64,000 nucleotides of DNA from Synechococcus sp. SynAce01 (lineage in GTDB: Bacteria; Cyanobacteriota; Cyanobacteriia; PCC-6307; Cyanobiaceae), in the NCBI RefSeq assembly GCF_001885215.1, contig NZ_CP018091.1:2356001-2420000 (forward strand), read 5' to 3'. A program made the position numbers and the translations under genes. Each line of letters begins with the position of its first letter. Position 1 is the stretch's first letter. Positions 11,326 through 20,407 of the stretch are shown one piece after another. The notes under the pieces are model-generated. The model saw only the letters and a list, made by a program, of their open reading frames with translations. It was not told the DNA's origin and did not search any database.

Positions 11326-11906
11326 GCTCCCCCTCAGTCAGCACTACCGGCAGCATCAACGGCAAGCTGCGTCTGGCCACCGTCTGGTTGGCCGGCTGCT
11401 CCGGTTGCCACATGTCGTTCCTTGATCTCGATGAGTGGCTGATCGAGCTGGCTGACTGCATGGACATGGTGTTCAGCCCGGTGGCTTCCGACAGCAAGGA
11501 GTACCCCCAAGACGTGGATCTCTGCCTGGTGGAGGGAGGCGTCGCCAATAGTGACAACCTGGCGCTGATCCTCCAGGTGCGCGCACGCACCCGCCTGTTG
11601 GTGTCGTTCGGCGACTGCGCCTTGAGCGCCAACGTGCCGGGCATGCGCAACATGTTGGGTGGGGCCGAGCCGGTGCTGCGCCGCGGTTACCTGGAGCTGG
11701 CCGACGACAGTGGCGTCATGCCGCACGCTCCGGGGATCGTGCCGGAACTACTGCCCCAGGTGTTGCCCCTCCACGAGGTGGTGCCCGTGGATTTCTATTT
11801 GCCGGGCTGCCCGCCGTCGGCCGCGCGTATTCGCGCCTTTCTTGAGCCGCTGCTGCGGGGCGAGGCGCCGCTGATGGAGGGGGCGGAGATGATCCGCTTC
11901 GGCTGA
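11322..11906 (+). CDS. hoxY: NiFe hydrogenase small subunit HoxY
   Basis: The 194-residue small subunit carries the proximal [4Fe-4S] cluster next to the NiFe site. The ligand motif is [15 protein letters not shown] near residues 25-39, followed by FGDCALSAN and the C-terminal [11 protein letters not shown]. It lacks the extra C-terminal clusters of uptake-type small subunits, as expected for Hox enzymes. The ATG at 11322 overlaps the hoxU stop, and the upstream open frame lies inside hoxU. It pairs with HoxH, whose start is 4 bases further on. Confidence 0.95.
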   Translation: MSSPSVSTTGSINGKLRLATVWLAGCSGCHMSFLDLDEWLIELADCMDMVFSPVASDSKEYPQDVDLCLVEGGVANSDNLALILQVRARTRLLVSFGDCALSANVPGMRNMLGGAEPVLRRGYLELADDSGVMPHAPGIVPELLPQVLPLHEVVPVDFYLPGCPPSAARIRAFLEPLLRGEAPLMEGAEMIRFG

Positions 11907-11909
11907 TCC

Positions 11910-13373
11910 ATGGAGCCGACCCCCACGCCACCGGCCGGTGCAAGGCGCACGATCCTGATCGACCCGGTGACCCGGATCGAAGGCCACGCCAAAATCACCA
12001 TCCACCTGGGCGAGAACGGTGCCGTGGAGGGCGCCCGCTTCCACGTGACCGAATACCGCGGCTTCGAGAGGTTCTGCGAGGGGCGCCCGTTCACCGAGAT
12101 GGCGGCGATCACCGCCCGCATCTGCGGCATCTGTCCGGTGAGCCACCTTCTCGCTGCAGCGAAAACCGGTGATCGGATCCTGTCCGTGACGATTCCGCCT
12201 ACGGCCGTGAAGCTGCGGCGCCTGCTGAACCTGGCCCAGATCATTCAGTCGCATGCGCTGTCGTTCTTTCATCTCAGCAGCCCCGATTTCCTGCTGGGCT
12301 GGGACAGCGACCCCGCCAAGCGCAACATCTTCGGCCTGATCGCTGCTGACCCGGAACTGGCTCGCGGTGGCATTCGGCTACGCCAGTTCGGCCAGGAGCT
12401 GATCGAGCGGCTTGGGGGTCGCAAGATCCACGCCGCCTGGGCGGTGCCGGGCGGGGTACGCAGCCCTTTGGATCCGGCCGACCGCGAGGCGATCCAGGCG
12501 CGCTTGTCCGAAGCCTTCGCCACCACCAACGCTGCGCTTGATCGTTTCAAGGGGTTGCTGGATGGCCCATTGGCGGTGGAGGCGGCCACGTTTGGCTGTT
12601 TCCCATCCCTGTTCATGGGCCTGGTGGGGGCCGATGGCCGCTGGGAGCACTACGACGGCGATCTGCGCCTGATCGATGCTGTCGGCGCTGTGCTTGCAGA
12701 AGCCCTGCCTCAGCAGCAGATCAGCGAGGTGCTGGCTGAGGCGGTGGAACCCTGGACCTACCTGAAATTCCCGTATTACAGACCGCTCGGTCCGGAAGCT
12801 GGTAGCTACCGGGTCGGGCCACTGGCGCGGCTGAATGTGTGCACGCGCATCGGCACGGAGCGGGCTGATGCCGAGCTGCTGGAGCTGCGTCAGCGTGGCG
12901 GGCGCGTGGTAACCAGCTCTTTTTATTATCACCTGGCCCGCCTGATCGAAATCCTGGCGGCGCTCGAAGCGATCGAGGCCCTGCTCGACGATCCCGAGAT
13001 CTGCACCAGACATGTGCGCGCCCATGCAGGGGTGAACACCTTTGAGGCGGTGGGGGTAAGCGAGGCGCCGCGCGGCACCCTGTTTCACCACTACCGCGTC
13101 GATGCCAATGGCCTGATTGAGGCGGTGAACCTGATCATTGCCACCGGCCAGAACAACCGAGCGATGAACCTCACGATCACCCAGATCGCCCGCACCTACA
13201 TCCAGCCGGGCCAGAGCGAGATTGCCGAGGGCCTGCTCAACCGGGTGGAAGCGGGGATCCGCTGCTTCGATCCTTGCCTGTCGTGCTCCACCCACGCCGC
13301 CGGCCAGATGCCGTTGCATGTGCAACTGCTGGGGCCAGGCGGCGAGCTGCTGAGCGAGCGCTGGCGGGATTGA
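11910..13373 (+). CDS. hoxH: NiFe hydrogenase large subunit HoxH
   Basis: The 487-residue large subunit binds the NiFe(CN)2CO centre and catalyses reversible H2 oxidation in the cytoplasm. The L1 motif [10 protein letters not shown] provides two Cys ligands (about 71 and 74). The C-terminal motif DPCLSCSTH provides the other two (about 455 and 458). After that His come about 25 residues ([10 protein letters not shown]...), the C-terminal extension that the HoxW protease removes once nickel is in place. The catalytic site is intact, so an active enzyme is expected. Confidence 0.97.
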   Translation: MEPTPTPPAGARRTILIDPVTRIEGHAKITIHLGENGAVEGARFHVTEYRGFERFCEGRPFTEMAAITARICGICPVSHLLAAAKTGDRILSVTIPPTAVKLRRLLNLAQIIQSHALSFFHLSSPDFLLGWDSDPAKRNIFGLIAADPELARGGIRLRQFGQELIERLGGRKIHAAWAVPGGVRSPLDPADREAIQARLSEAFATTNAALDRFKGLLDGPLAVEAATFGCFPSLFMGLVGADGRWEHYDGDLRLIDAVGAVLAEALPQQQISEVLAEAVEPWTYLKFPYYRPLGPEAGSYRVGPLARLNVCTRIGTERADAELLELRQRGGRVVTSSFYYHLARLIEILAALEAIEALLDDPEICTRHVRAHAGVNTFEAVGVSEAPRGTLFHHYRVDANGLIEAVNLIIATGQNNRAMNLTITQIARTYIQPGQSEIAEGLLNRVEAGIRCFDPCLSCSTHAAGQMPLHVQLLGPGGELLSERWRD

Positions 13374-13380
13374 GGTCCCC

Positions 13381-13854
13381 GTGAGCACTCCAGAGGCGCC
13401 GCGGCGCGACCTGCTGATCGGCTGGGGCAACGCCCTCCGCGAAGACGACGGCGTGGGACGCGCCATCGCTGCGGAAGTGGAGGGCTGGGGGCTGGCGAAC
13501 CTGTGCGTGATCGAGCGGACCCAGCTCACGCCCGAGCTGGCCCCAGAGCTGGCCGCCGCCCGGCGCGTGCTGTTTGTGGATGCGGCAGCTGAGGCGGCGG
13601 CTGGCTCAGATGGTTGGCGGCTGGAGCCGCTCCTGCCTCCGGCTTCTGGGCCAGCCGAGCTGTTCAGCCACCACACCAGCGCCGGCGGGCTGCTGCAGCT
13701 GGCCAACACGCTCTACGGCCGCCGCCCGCCGGCCTGGCAATTGCTGGTGACAGCTCACGGCATGGGCCTCAGCACCGAGCTCACGCCCGCGACCAAGGCT
13801 TTGCTGCCCGAGCTGCTGGCGGCCGTGCGTCGCTGGTGCAGCGGCGATGCATGA
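13381..13854 (+). CDS. hoxW: Hydrogenase maturation endopeptidase HoxW
   Basis: The 157-residue protein belongs to the HyaD/HycI peptidase family and is expected to trim the HoxH C-terminal extension. The N-terminal motif GWGNALREDDGVG carries the first nickel-sensing acidic residue; FVDAAAE holds a second Asp and FSHHTSAGGLL the His, the usual Asp/Glu-Asp-His triad. The start is GTG at 13381, seven bases after the hoxH stop. The 3' end overlaps hypA by 8 bases. Co-location with HoxH identifies its substrate. Confidence 0.92.
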   Translation: MSTPEAPRRDLLIGWGNALREDDGVGRAIAAEVEGWGLANLCVIERTQLTPELAPELAAARRVLFVDAAAEAAAGSDGWRLEPLLPPASGPAELFSHHTSAGGLLQLANTLYGRRPPAWQLLVTAHGMGLSTELTPATKALLPELLAAVRRWCSGDA

Positions 13855-14188
13855 ATTGGCCTTGATGGAGGAGGTGCGCCGCATTGCCCTGGCGGCGGCG
13901 GCGGCGCAGGGGGCCCGGCGGATTCACGCCGTGAAGCTCAGCGTGGGGCGGCTCTCAGGCGTAGACCCCGATGCGCTCGCCTTCGCCTTTGAGGTGGTGA
14001 TGGCCGGCGGGCTGAGCGCGGGGGCGCAGCTGGAGCTGGAGGTGGTACCCACCGTGTGCCGGTGCGCGGCCTGCGATGAGAACTTCGAGCCGGTGGATGT
14101 GATCTACGCCTGTCCAGACTGCGGCTGCCTGTCGGCGGAGGTGCTGGCGGGGAGGGAGCTGGAGTTGACGGGGCTGGAGGTGAGTTGA
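13847..14188 (+). CDS. hypA: Hydrogenase nickel-insertion chaperone HypA
   Basis: The 113-residue protein starts MHELALMEE; the N-terminal Met-His is the nickel-binding end of HypA. A zinc-ribbon with two CxxC pairs, CAACDENF and CPDCGC, lies near residues 73-95. HypA passes Ni(II) with HypB to the hydrogenase large subunit. It is the last hox-operon gene, and its natural partners hypB, hypF, hypC, hypD and hypE restart only at 21731, beyond the mobile block. A second HypA-like protein of the guanidine module is at 57548-57955. Confidence 0.94.
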   Translation: MHELALMEEVRRIALAAAAAQGARRIHAVKLSVGRLSGVDPDALAFAFEVVMAGGLSAGAQLELEVVPTVCRCAACDENFEPVDVIYACPDCGCLSAEVLAGRELELTGLEVS

Positions 14189-14195
14189 AGCTGAG

Positions 14196-15209
14196 TTACT
14201 TGATTCCAACAACCATCGAATCCGGGCCAACCAGGTGCTCCACACGTGTGGACGTGAATCCCACCTCTTGCATCCAGCCCTGGCAGTCGCGGCCGGTGTA
14301 GTCGAAGCCGCCGGGGGTTTCGATCAACATGTTGAGGCTCATCAACAAGCCAAAGGCATTCTTGGAGCGATCGTCGTCGATGATCGCTTCGTAGATCACC
14401 AGTGCGCCGCCTGATGGCAGGGCGTCGTAGGCCTTCTGGATCAGGAAGCGTTTGGTTGGCAGGTCCCAGTCGTGCAGGATGTGCCCCATCAGAATCACAT
14501 CGGCCCTGGGGAGATCGTGATCAAAGAAGTTGCCTGGGGTAAAGGTGAGACGGTCGGCAACACCAACCGCTGCCACGTAGGCCTCGAAGATCGGAGCCAC
14601 TTCCGGCAAGTCAAACCCCACCCCCGTCAGGTGCGGATTGAAGCGTGCGATCTGGGCGGCGAGATCCCCCTGGGCGGTGCCCACATCAGCAAAGGTGGAG
14701 TAGTCCGTCCACGGGAAGGACTGGGCGATGGCCTGGTTGGCCGCATGGCTGATGCCAGTCATCGAGGCGAGGAATTCCTGCAGGCGGGCGGGATCCGCAT
14801 AAATCGTCTCAAACAGACCCTCGCCACCGCCCTTGAGTTCGTTCTGCGGCAGCCCGGTGCGTAGCGCCTCGGTGAGGTGGCTCCAGGACGGATAAAGGCG
14901 ATGGTTGGCCATCTCGAGGATTCCGCCCACATACGACGGCTTGGCGCGGTCGAGGAAGAGATCCGTCTCGGGGGTGTTCGCGTAGCCGTCGTCGCTGCGG
15001 GTCAGGAAACCCAGTGCCACCAGCGTGTCGAGGAAGTCGTGGGCGGCCCGGGGATGCAGGCCTAGCCGGCCACTGAGGGCAGCGAACGGCTCCGGACCGC
15101 GGGCCAGCTCACTGAACACGCCGATCTCGATCGCGCTCAGCAAGGCTTTCGACGCCCAGAAGCCCAGGCCGGTCTGCAGGATCCTCTCGGGGGTTGGGGA
15201 GTTGTTCAT
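14196..15209 (-). CDS. Class I SAM-dependent O-methyltransferase (plant COMT/ASMT type)
   Basis: The 337-residue protein has an N-terminal winged-helix dimerisation domain (about 1-100, [23 protein letters not shown]) and a C-terminal Rossmann methyltransferase domain. The SAM-binding loop is [16 protein letters not shown] (about 177-192), and HILHDWD near 257 is the region that supplies the catalytic base in this family. Substrates in the family range from small phenolics to carotenoid and chlorophyll intermediates, so none can be named. I chose ATG 15209; the open frame extends 31 codons further without conserved sequence. It is convergent with hypA with only 7 bases between and stands next to an IS element, so it may be part of the inserted block. 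Confidence 0.8.
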   Translation of the reverse strand: MNNSPTPERILQTGLGFWASKALLSAIEIGVFSELARGPEPFAALSGRLGLHPRAAHDFLDTLVALGFLTRSDDGYANTPETDLFLDRAKPSYVGGILEMANHRLYPSWSHLTEALRTGLPQNELKGGGEGLFETIYADPARLQEFLASMTGISHAANQAIAQSFPWTDYSTFADVGTAQGDLAAQIARFNPHLTGVGFDLPEVAPIFEAYVAAVGVADRLTFTPGNFFDHDLPRADVILMGHILHDWDLPTKRFLIQKAYDALPSGGALVIYEAIIDDDRSKNAFGLLMSLNMLIETPGGFDYTGRDCQGWMQEVGFTSTRVEHLVGPDSMVVGIK

Positions 15210-15393
15210 TGACTTCTGCGGGGCATGCGCCCAAACCGCCCATGAAGCGTAGGGCTGCTGCCGAGCTGGGATTGCAGCGTGGAGGCCGCCAGGCACAACC
15301 AAGTGATGGCGAGAAGAGACTTACGAAGTGTGAGGTGGATGGCTTTTATTGGACAGATCTGGCCCCTGTCATCGTTAACCTCGGGCGGGAGGG

Positions 15394-16251
15394 TCAGGGT
15401 TCAATTTGATTGTAGACCTCATTGGGAGTTTTGCCACCCAATGAGCTATGGGGTCTTACATGGCAGTACCTCCATAGGAATCGGGACAAGCTGATTTCAG
15501 CTTCCCAGCCATCGCTGTAGGCGCGCAGGTACACCTCCTCATATTTGACTGTCCTCCATAGTCTCTCCACCAGGATGTTGTCGTAACAGCGTCCTCTACC
15601 AGACCAGCTGATCTTGATCTCCTCTGTCTTGAGCCTTGCCACGAAGTCACCGGAGGTGAACTGACACCCCTGATCGGAGTGGAACATCTGTGGCTTTCGC
15701 CCACCGGTAAGAGCAATCTCCAATGCCTCCAGGCAGAATTCCATGTCAAGGCTGTTGGAAAGTTTCCAGCTGAGTACATGCCGGGAGAACAGATCCACAA
15801 CGGCCACCAGGTAGAGGAAGCCCTTCCGCAATGGGATATAGGTAATATCTGTTGCCCAAACCTGATCCACTTCCGTGACCTCCTTGAGGTCCACCAGGCA
15901 TGGAAAGCGCTCCGATGGCTCACCTGGCACTGTGGTGCGTGGCTTCTGGTAGATGGCCCGTAAACCCATGCGGCGCATGAGGTTTCGGACACGGTCACGG
16001 CTGATCGGGATCCCTTCTCGGGCCAAATACTGAACCATCCGACGGCTTCCAGAGGTTGGATCCTCCAAATACAGCGCATCGATCCTGGCCATGATCCCCA
16101 GGGTGGATTCAGGCACAGGGATGGGCTTGTAGTACAGCGTGGATCTGGGCAGCCCCAGGAGCTCGCACTGACGGCTGATCGTGATTTCTCGTTGGTCGTG
16201 ATCGACCAGCTTTCGCAATTCACGGGCATCAGAGCAGCTGTGACTTTTTTT
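15394..16251 (-). CDS. IS3-family transposase OrfB (DDE integrase domain)
   Basis: OrfB is read mainly as the C-terminal part of a frameshifted OrfAB fusion; the 5' coordinate marks the slippery A-tract. A short HTH_21 region (ISRQCELLGLPRSTLYY) is followed by the rve integrase core. The catalytic triad is visible as WATDITYIPL (first Asp), HSDQGCQF (second Asp) and YDNILVERLWRTVK (Glu). The C-terminus ends HVRPHSSLGGKTPNEVY, as is usual in the family. The reading frame has no internal stops, so the element may still be active. Confidence 0.9.
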   Translation of the reverse strand, partial: KKSHSCSDARELRKLVDHDQREITISRQCELLGLPRSTLYYKPIPVPESTLGIMARIDALYLEDPTSGSRRMVQYLAREGIPISRDRVRNLMRRMGLRAIYQKPRTTVPGEPSERFPCLVDLKEVTEVDQVWATDITYIPLRKGFLYLVAVVDLFSRHVLSWKLSNSLDMEFCLEALEIALTGGRKPQMFHSDQGCQFTSGDFVARLKTEEIKISWSGRGRCYDNILVERLWRTVKYEEVYLRAYSDGWEAEISLSRFLWRYCHVRPHSSLGGKTPNEVYNQIEP

Positions 16252-16516
16252 TAAGCCACTCCAGTTCCATCTGGAGCTTGCCAATCTGCTGGAACAGTTC
16301 GCCTTCCTTGGCCTGGCTCTCGTCTTTGCCTTGAGCCTTTTTGCCCTTGGCGAAAAGCTCACTGGCTCCTTCCAGGAGCTGCTTCTTCCATTGGCTCACC
16401 TGTATCGGGTGCACCGCGTGGTCTGCAGCGATCTCCTGGAGCGTCCTGCGGCCACTGATCGCTTCCATGGCGACCTTGGACTTGAATTCTGGGCTGTGGG
16501 TACGGCGTTTGCTCAT
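16229..16516 (-). CDS. IS3-family transposase OrfA
   Basis: This 95-residue protein has the helix-turn-helix HSPEFKSKVAMEAISGRRTL...VHPIQVSQWKK, then a leucine-rich coiled coil ending GKLQMELEWLKKK. It binds the IS ends and supplies the N-terminal part of the OrfAB fusion transposase. The last codons run over an eight-base A-tract (16252-16245, minus strand) in the context CTTAAAAAAAAGTC. This is a classic -1 frameshift site that joins OrfA to OrfB. Confidence 0.9.
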   Translation of the reverse strand: MSKRRTHSPEFKSKVAMEAISGRRTLQEIAADHAVHPIQVSQWKKQLLEGASELFAKGKKAQGKDESQAKEGELFQQIGKLQMELEWLKKKSQLL

Positions 16517-16577
16517 CGGTAGGAGCCCCTTTCAGGGGCGGTGCCCCGCCTCAAAGGTTAACGATGGGACCTGTCCA

Positions 16578-16610
16578 GAAAACCCAGACCACCTCAGTGG
16601 CTCGGTTTTC
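16578..16610. repeat. Hairpin abutting the IS3 right end
   Basis: GAAAACC (16578-16584) pairs with GGTTTTC (16604-16610), and inside it CCAC (16589-16592) pairs with GTGG (16597-16600) around loop CTCA. The hairpin starts at the base next to the IS end. It may be an old terminator or an insertion target; nothing more can be said. Confidence 0.5.
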
Positions 16611-16618
16611 CAGAGTCT

Positions 16619-16725
16619 CCTTAACGCATGGCCAACCCGCCCAATACCGCGCTACCCCATGACTATAACTTGTCTTGTGAACTCGGTGCGCGGTATTGGG
16701 TCGGCGTTTAGCCAATTGTTATGTG
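16619..16725 (-). other. Integron attC-like site
   Basis: Read on the minus strand this roughly 105-base stretch begins ACATAACAATTGGCTAAACG and ends CATGCGTTAAGG. It contains a perfect 13-bp inverted repeat, CCCAATACCGCGC (16640-16652) against GCGCGGTATTGGG (16688-16700). The arms extend imperfectly outward to TAAC/GTTA, giving a long cruciform with a central loop of about 35 bases. Core sites match the attC rules with one mismatch each: ACATAAC against RYYYAAC and GTTAAGG against GTTRRRY. The 5' part resembles the well-known cassette start TAACAATTCGTTCAAGC. The rest of the 16578-16906 gap shows no gene. No integrase gene is in the window. Confidence 0.5.
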
Positions 16726-16906
16726 CGATTTTGAATACGACGTTCATAAGAAACATCCAACGGCCGCTTCGGACCCAGAGCCGGCAGCCGCGCGTTCGTT
16801 GCGATCGGCGAGGTGGTCCTAGTCTAAAGCCACCCCGGGTGAAATCGTCGAGCGGCAGGAGTCGGCCGAGAGTGGCTCCAGCAATCGCCGCTCCCCGCGG
16901 ATGGCA

Positions 16907-18601
16907 CTAAGCACGAAGTTTAGCGACAAATCTTTTGACGATTGCTTCAACGTCGTCAATCTCGTCAAACCTCACGATGAGCATCGGGATTCCCTTCTCT
17001 CGGCAGTAACGCTCCTTGATCTGATCGCGTTTGCTGACTGGGGCAGGATCGGACTCCCCCTTCCCAAAGTCAACCGGCCAAAAGTGTTGCTCGCCGTGGA
17101 ATTCGATGACGCCACGGTCTCCCACGAAGAAGTCAAAGGGCAGCTCGTTAACGTTCCGGCAATCGGGGAATCGCTTCTGTTGCTCAAACCCAACGCCTAA
17201 GCGCTTCAGCACCTGCTCGACCCGGAACTCGCCGCGAGACTGGCGGCAGATCGGACATCCACTTCTTCCGAGATGATGGGAGGCTCGTTGGTGAAACGGA
17301 CCGTGGTACGGGCAATGGATTTCGACATTGTCATTGGCACGGAGATACCTCGTGCGGCTGTAATCGTAAAGATCGCCGTGGACACCTCGTGCTTTCTCGA
17401 TGAATTCCTCGGTCGTTAGCCTGCGGGAACCGCCGCAATCGGGGCACCCGGACCGCAGATGGTTCTTGGCCTTCTGGCGGAATCGACCATGAATAGGGCA
17501 GATGATTGTGATCTCTGAGTCGATAGAATCAAAAGCAACCTCGGAATAATCAAATTTGCCGTCGTGCTTCTCGGTGGCTTCCTCAATGAAGGTGGCCATA
17601 TCAGTTTTCCCCCGTCCGTGGCATTTTGAGCAGCCCTCGTAACCTATCAGATGTGAGTGCGGTCGTTGCATGAAATCCCCGTGATCGCGGCAGGTGATGA
17701 TGACCTTCTCATTGTTGGACACGTAGTCAACCTTCGCGTAGTAGTACTTGTCGCCCCAGACCTCGCGTGCCTCGGTGATGAAGTCTTCGGTGGTGCGAGG
17801 AGCGACGCCCGCACAGTCCGGGCAGCCGTGTCCGTGTAGGTGGGATTTGGCCTCTTGCTCAAAAGCGCCGTGGGTCGGACAGAAAATTTCGACCGGCAGC
17901 TTGTTGCCGCGGTACTTCACAAGGCTGTAATCGTATCGGTCGGCGTGAATAACACGAGCCTCTGCAACGAACTGCTCGGTCGTTTTTCGGCTTGCCCGCA
18001 CCTTGCACTTCGGACACCCTTGCGGGTTGGTCTTGCTCAGATGATTGGAGGGTGACTTTTGGAAATCCCCGTGCTTACTGCAGGTGATCGTCACCGGGTT
18101 CTGATATCCCGTGTACTCAACCTTATCGTACGAGTACCGGTCGCCGTGGATGACGATCGCCTTGCGGATAAATTCCCCCTTGCTCATCCGACTACTCTCA
18201 TTCCGTTCGAGCCGGGCGCACTCCGGACATCCCTGCTTGCGGCCACTAGTGTGCTTGCAGGGAGCGATGTGAAAGTCGCCGTGTTCTTGGCAGGTGACGG
18301 TGACAGCCGTCTTTGAGTTGACGTAATGGGTCTTGTCGTAGCCGTACCGGTCGCCGTGGATCGCCTTTGCCTCTTTCACGAAGTCAGCGGTCGTCTTCTT
18401 GCCGGTGCCGCCGCACTTTGGGCAACCGTACTTCGAGCGCAGGTGAAGGTGTGGAAGCTGGGTGAAATAGCCGTGATCGGGGCAGTAAATCTCGACAGGC
18501 TCTTTGGAGTGAATGAACCCGACCCGGTCGTACCCAAACTTGCCTCCGAATTTCGCGGTTGCTCGCTCTTTAAACTCTGCGATTGAAAGACGCTTGGACA
18601 T
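16907..18601 (-). CDS. Seven-repeat zinc-ribbon protein (DUF723-like) with C-terminal nuclease-like domain
   Basis: The 564-residue protein consists of seven repeats of about 62-68 residues. Each has the pattern F..EA..IHGDRYDYS.V.Y, then V.I.C..HG.F, then HL...GCP.C. Each repeat could bind one zinc through the C..H and CxxC ligands. The last 110 residues differ. They contain LPFDFF, then GVIEFHGEQHF, then RDQIKERYCREKGIPMLIVRF, an arrangement seen in phage and mobile endonuclease-like proteins of the PD-(D/E)XK/Vsr-like kind; the usual Asp of the IEYDG motif is His here. The start is ATG 18601; the frame is open 34 codons further. Base composition is clearly less GC-rich than the flanking hydrogenase genes. 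It may be an integron cassette gene or a homing-type element; the function is unknown. Confidence 0.72.
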   Translation of the reverse strand: MSKRLSIAEFKERATAKFGGKFGYDRVGFIHSKEPVEIYCPDHGYFTQLPHLHLRSKYGCPKCGGTGKKTTADFVKEAKAIHGDRYGYDKTHYVNSKTAVTVTCQEHGDFHIAPCKHTSGRKQGCPECARLERNESSRMSKGEFIRKAIVIHGDRYSYDKVEYTGYQNPVTITCSKHGDFQKSPSNHLSKTNPQGCPKCKVRASRKTTEQFVAEARVIHADRYDYSLVKYRGNKLPVEIFCPTHGAFEQEAKSHLHGHGCPDCAGVAPRTTEDFITEAREVWGDKYYYAKVDYVSNNEKVIITCRDHGDFMQRPHSHLIGYEGCSKCHGRGKTDMATFIEEATEKHDGKFDYSEVAFDSIDSEITIICPIHGRFRQKAKNHLRSGCPDCGGSRRLTTEEFIEKARGVHGDLYDYSRTRYLRANDNVEIHCPYHGPFHQRASHHLGRSGCPICRQSRGEFRVEQVLKRLGVGFEQQKRFPDCRNVNELPFDFFVGDRGVIEFHGEQHFWPVDFGKGESDPAPVSKRDQIKERYCREKGIPMLIVRFDEIDDVEAIVKRFVAKLRA

Positions 18602-18817
18602 CGTGGGTGGCTCGGCTTCGTAAATCCCCCTAAAGCTGGTAAAGCTGAGGGGCAATACGGTCTTGCGTGGGACGAAAATCAAGGAAGTCTGGGCATCCTT
18701 CATTAGCTATCGAAAGTAGTTTACACTTTTTCGGCCAAAAAAAATAAGGCAATAGGACTAGAAGGCCATCAACGATAGCCAAAAAGATCGTCGGGTTTGA
18801 AAAAGCTGCTTCTTGTT

Positions 18818-20407
18818 CTACGAAGCAAGAAGTAATTCTGGATCTTTCTCACCAAGAATGTCGAACAGGATGGAAATCCAGTCTTTCACTTGCGTTTTTC
18901 CGGTCAGCAGCTCCATGGGCGTTTTGTTCTTTCTTACGCCGTCACAATAACGCCGATGGTTGTGATAGTGCATAATCAGATTGAGCAGCTCTTGCGTGAC
19001 GTGATTCTTGGTGGTGTTTAAATACGGCCGGATAATGGAATTGATACACTCGACCAGCGCCGAACTCTGGACAATGGTGTCGAGCTTGGCATAGACGGCT
19101 TCCTGAACATCTCCCAAGTTCTCCGGATGTAGGCCCTCGGCGATCTCCAGGCAAAATTGTTCTTGCTCTTGGGCCTTCTTTTTCCGCTCGGAATTCTTGA
19201 CCTTCCTGAAAACCTTGCCCCATTGCCAAGCGATACAGTACGCCTTCAGGCTTTCATCGTCGATCGGCAGCGCTTTGCACGCGTTGACGACCTCCGCAGC
19301 AACATCCAAGTAATGGAACAAGTCCGGCAAGGCGCGCCTGATTTTTTGCACCGCTGCGGTGAGGCGGTTGTGGTTTAGTTCCTCCAAGAGCGCAAGGCCG
19401 GCCGTGAGGCCTGCTTCGGCCTGTTGTCGATCACGCAGGTTGCCGTTGACGTCGAACACATTGAGCTCGCCGAGAACGCAACGATAGAGGTAGCTGAAAT
19501 CATCGTACAGCGTGACGGCCTTGTTGGCGGCGGCGACGGATTTCTCCCAAGCGAGCCTGCGCTGTTCGCGCACGTGAACGCTTTTTGCTGAAGTGAGTTT
19601 TCTTTCGCACGCATGCTCCACCCCGATCGCCTTGTAGGCGCCTGTTTCGAGGCTATGTGCCCAGTTCCCGAGCCGGTGGGCAACCGCATGGTAGGTATCG
19701 CTCTGGCGCACGACATCACTCAGGGCCTCGGCATGGCCCGCGCGGATTCCCTGACCGTCATCGGAAACCAAATAGACCGCTTCCAGCCCGTTGTCATGGA
19801 GGCACTCAAAATGTCGTTTCCAATCTTCTGCTTTCCGACTCTCGCTCAACTCGATGCGGAGAATCGCGCTACTAACGGGATCCACGGACACCAGGATCGG
19901 TATGGTTTTGGAAAAGATCTCATCGCTGGCAAACACCAGATAGCGGATGACGCCGTTTTCCGTGGAGAGCGTCGTCGGCAAGCAGCCGCCGATACGTGAG
20001 AGGAGTTGGCTGATGGAGCCAGTAGAAGACGATTCAAATGCGAATCGGCGCATGACCGTTGAGATGGCGCCGATACTGCTGCATGCCTCCATGCGCAGTG
20101 ACAGCATCATCGCGATGGCTTGTTCGCGTGACGATGAAGAGGGACCACACCCCGCCGCCTCCCCGAAAAGAAACTGCCCGGCTTCTTTTAGCGTCGCGGC
20201 AAGTGAATAGACAAAAGGCCTGGATACGTCATGTTCATTTGCCAGCTTGGTTATCGTTCCCCAAATACCGTTCATCATGGCATGAAGCGCTTCTGCGCCT
20301 ATCGCCAAGCGTACGCTGTTGGTAAGATCGGCGCGACGGGTGAAGCGTCTTCTTTGAAATTGGTCTTCGAGCGAGAGCTGACGATCTTCTGATTTTGGCA
20401 ATACCAT
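18818..20407 (-). CDS. Unassigned DDE-type transposase
   Basis: This 529-residue protein has an N-terminal HTH-like region (TKLANEHDVSRPFVYSLAATL). It then shows spaced acidic motifs that fit a DDE catalytic core: SDEIF...ILVSVDP (about 160-173), LVSDDGQG (about 211) and SSALVECINSIIRPYL (about 433). The tail HYHNHRRYCDGVRKNKTPMELL matches the ends of many transposases. I could not place it in a named IS family. Possible short terminal repeats TTACAC are seen at 18721-18726 and, inverted, at 20548-20553 (GTGTAA), but they are too short to define the element. ATG 20407 was chosen over a TTG five codons upstream. Confidence 0.65.
   Translation of the reverse strand: MVLPKSEDRQLSLEDQFQRRRFTRRADLTNSVRLAIGAEALHAMMNGIWGTITKLANEHDVSRPFVYSLAATLKEAGQFLFGEAAGCGPSSSSREQAIAMMLSLRMEACSSIGAISTVMRRFAFESSSTGSISQLLSRIGGCLPTTLSTENGVIRYLVFASDEIFSKTIPILVSVDPVSSAILRIELSESRKAEDWKRHFECLHDNGLEAVYLVSDDGQGIRAGHAEALSDVVRQSDTYHAVAHRLGNWAHSLETGAYKAIGVEHACERKLTSAKSVHVREQRRLAWEKSVAAANKAVTLYDDFSYLYRCVLGELNVFDVNGNLRDRQQAEAGLTAGLALLEELNHNRLTAAVQKIRRALPDLFHYLDVAAEVVNACKALPIDDESLKAYCIAWQWGKVFRKVKNSERKKKAQEQEQFCLEIAEGLHPENLGDVQEAVYAKLDTIVQSSALVECINSIIRPYLNTTKNHVTQELLNLIMHYHNHRRYCDGVRKNKTPMELLTGKTQVKDWISILFDILGEKDPELLLAS

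Larger units (their letters stand above)
15350..16577 (-). mobile_element. IS3-family insertion sequence, apparently complete
   Basis: The element is bounded by related ends, both of which begin with the terminal TG typical of IS3. Reading inward, the left end starts TGGACAGATC and the right end, on the other strand, TGGACAGGTC. Both ends also share CATCGTTAACCT a short way in; the left end has about 12 extra bases before it. The length is about 1228 bases. Inside are orfA and orfB, overlapping and joined by a slippery A-tract. The bases just outside (TTAT on the left, GAAA on the right) do not form a 3-5 base target duplication. That suggests a rearrangement after insertion or loss of one flank. 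Confidence 0.85.

Noticed and set aside
12378-13709. 443-codon open frame antisense to hoxH and hoxW
   Set aside because: It mirrors the codon pattern of hoxH; no recognisable domain.
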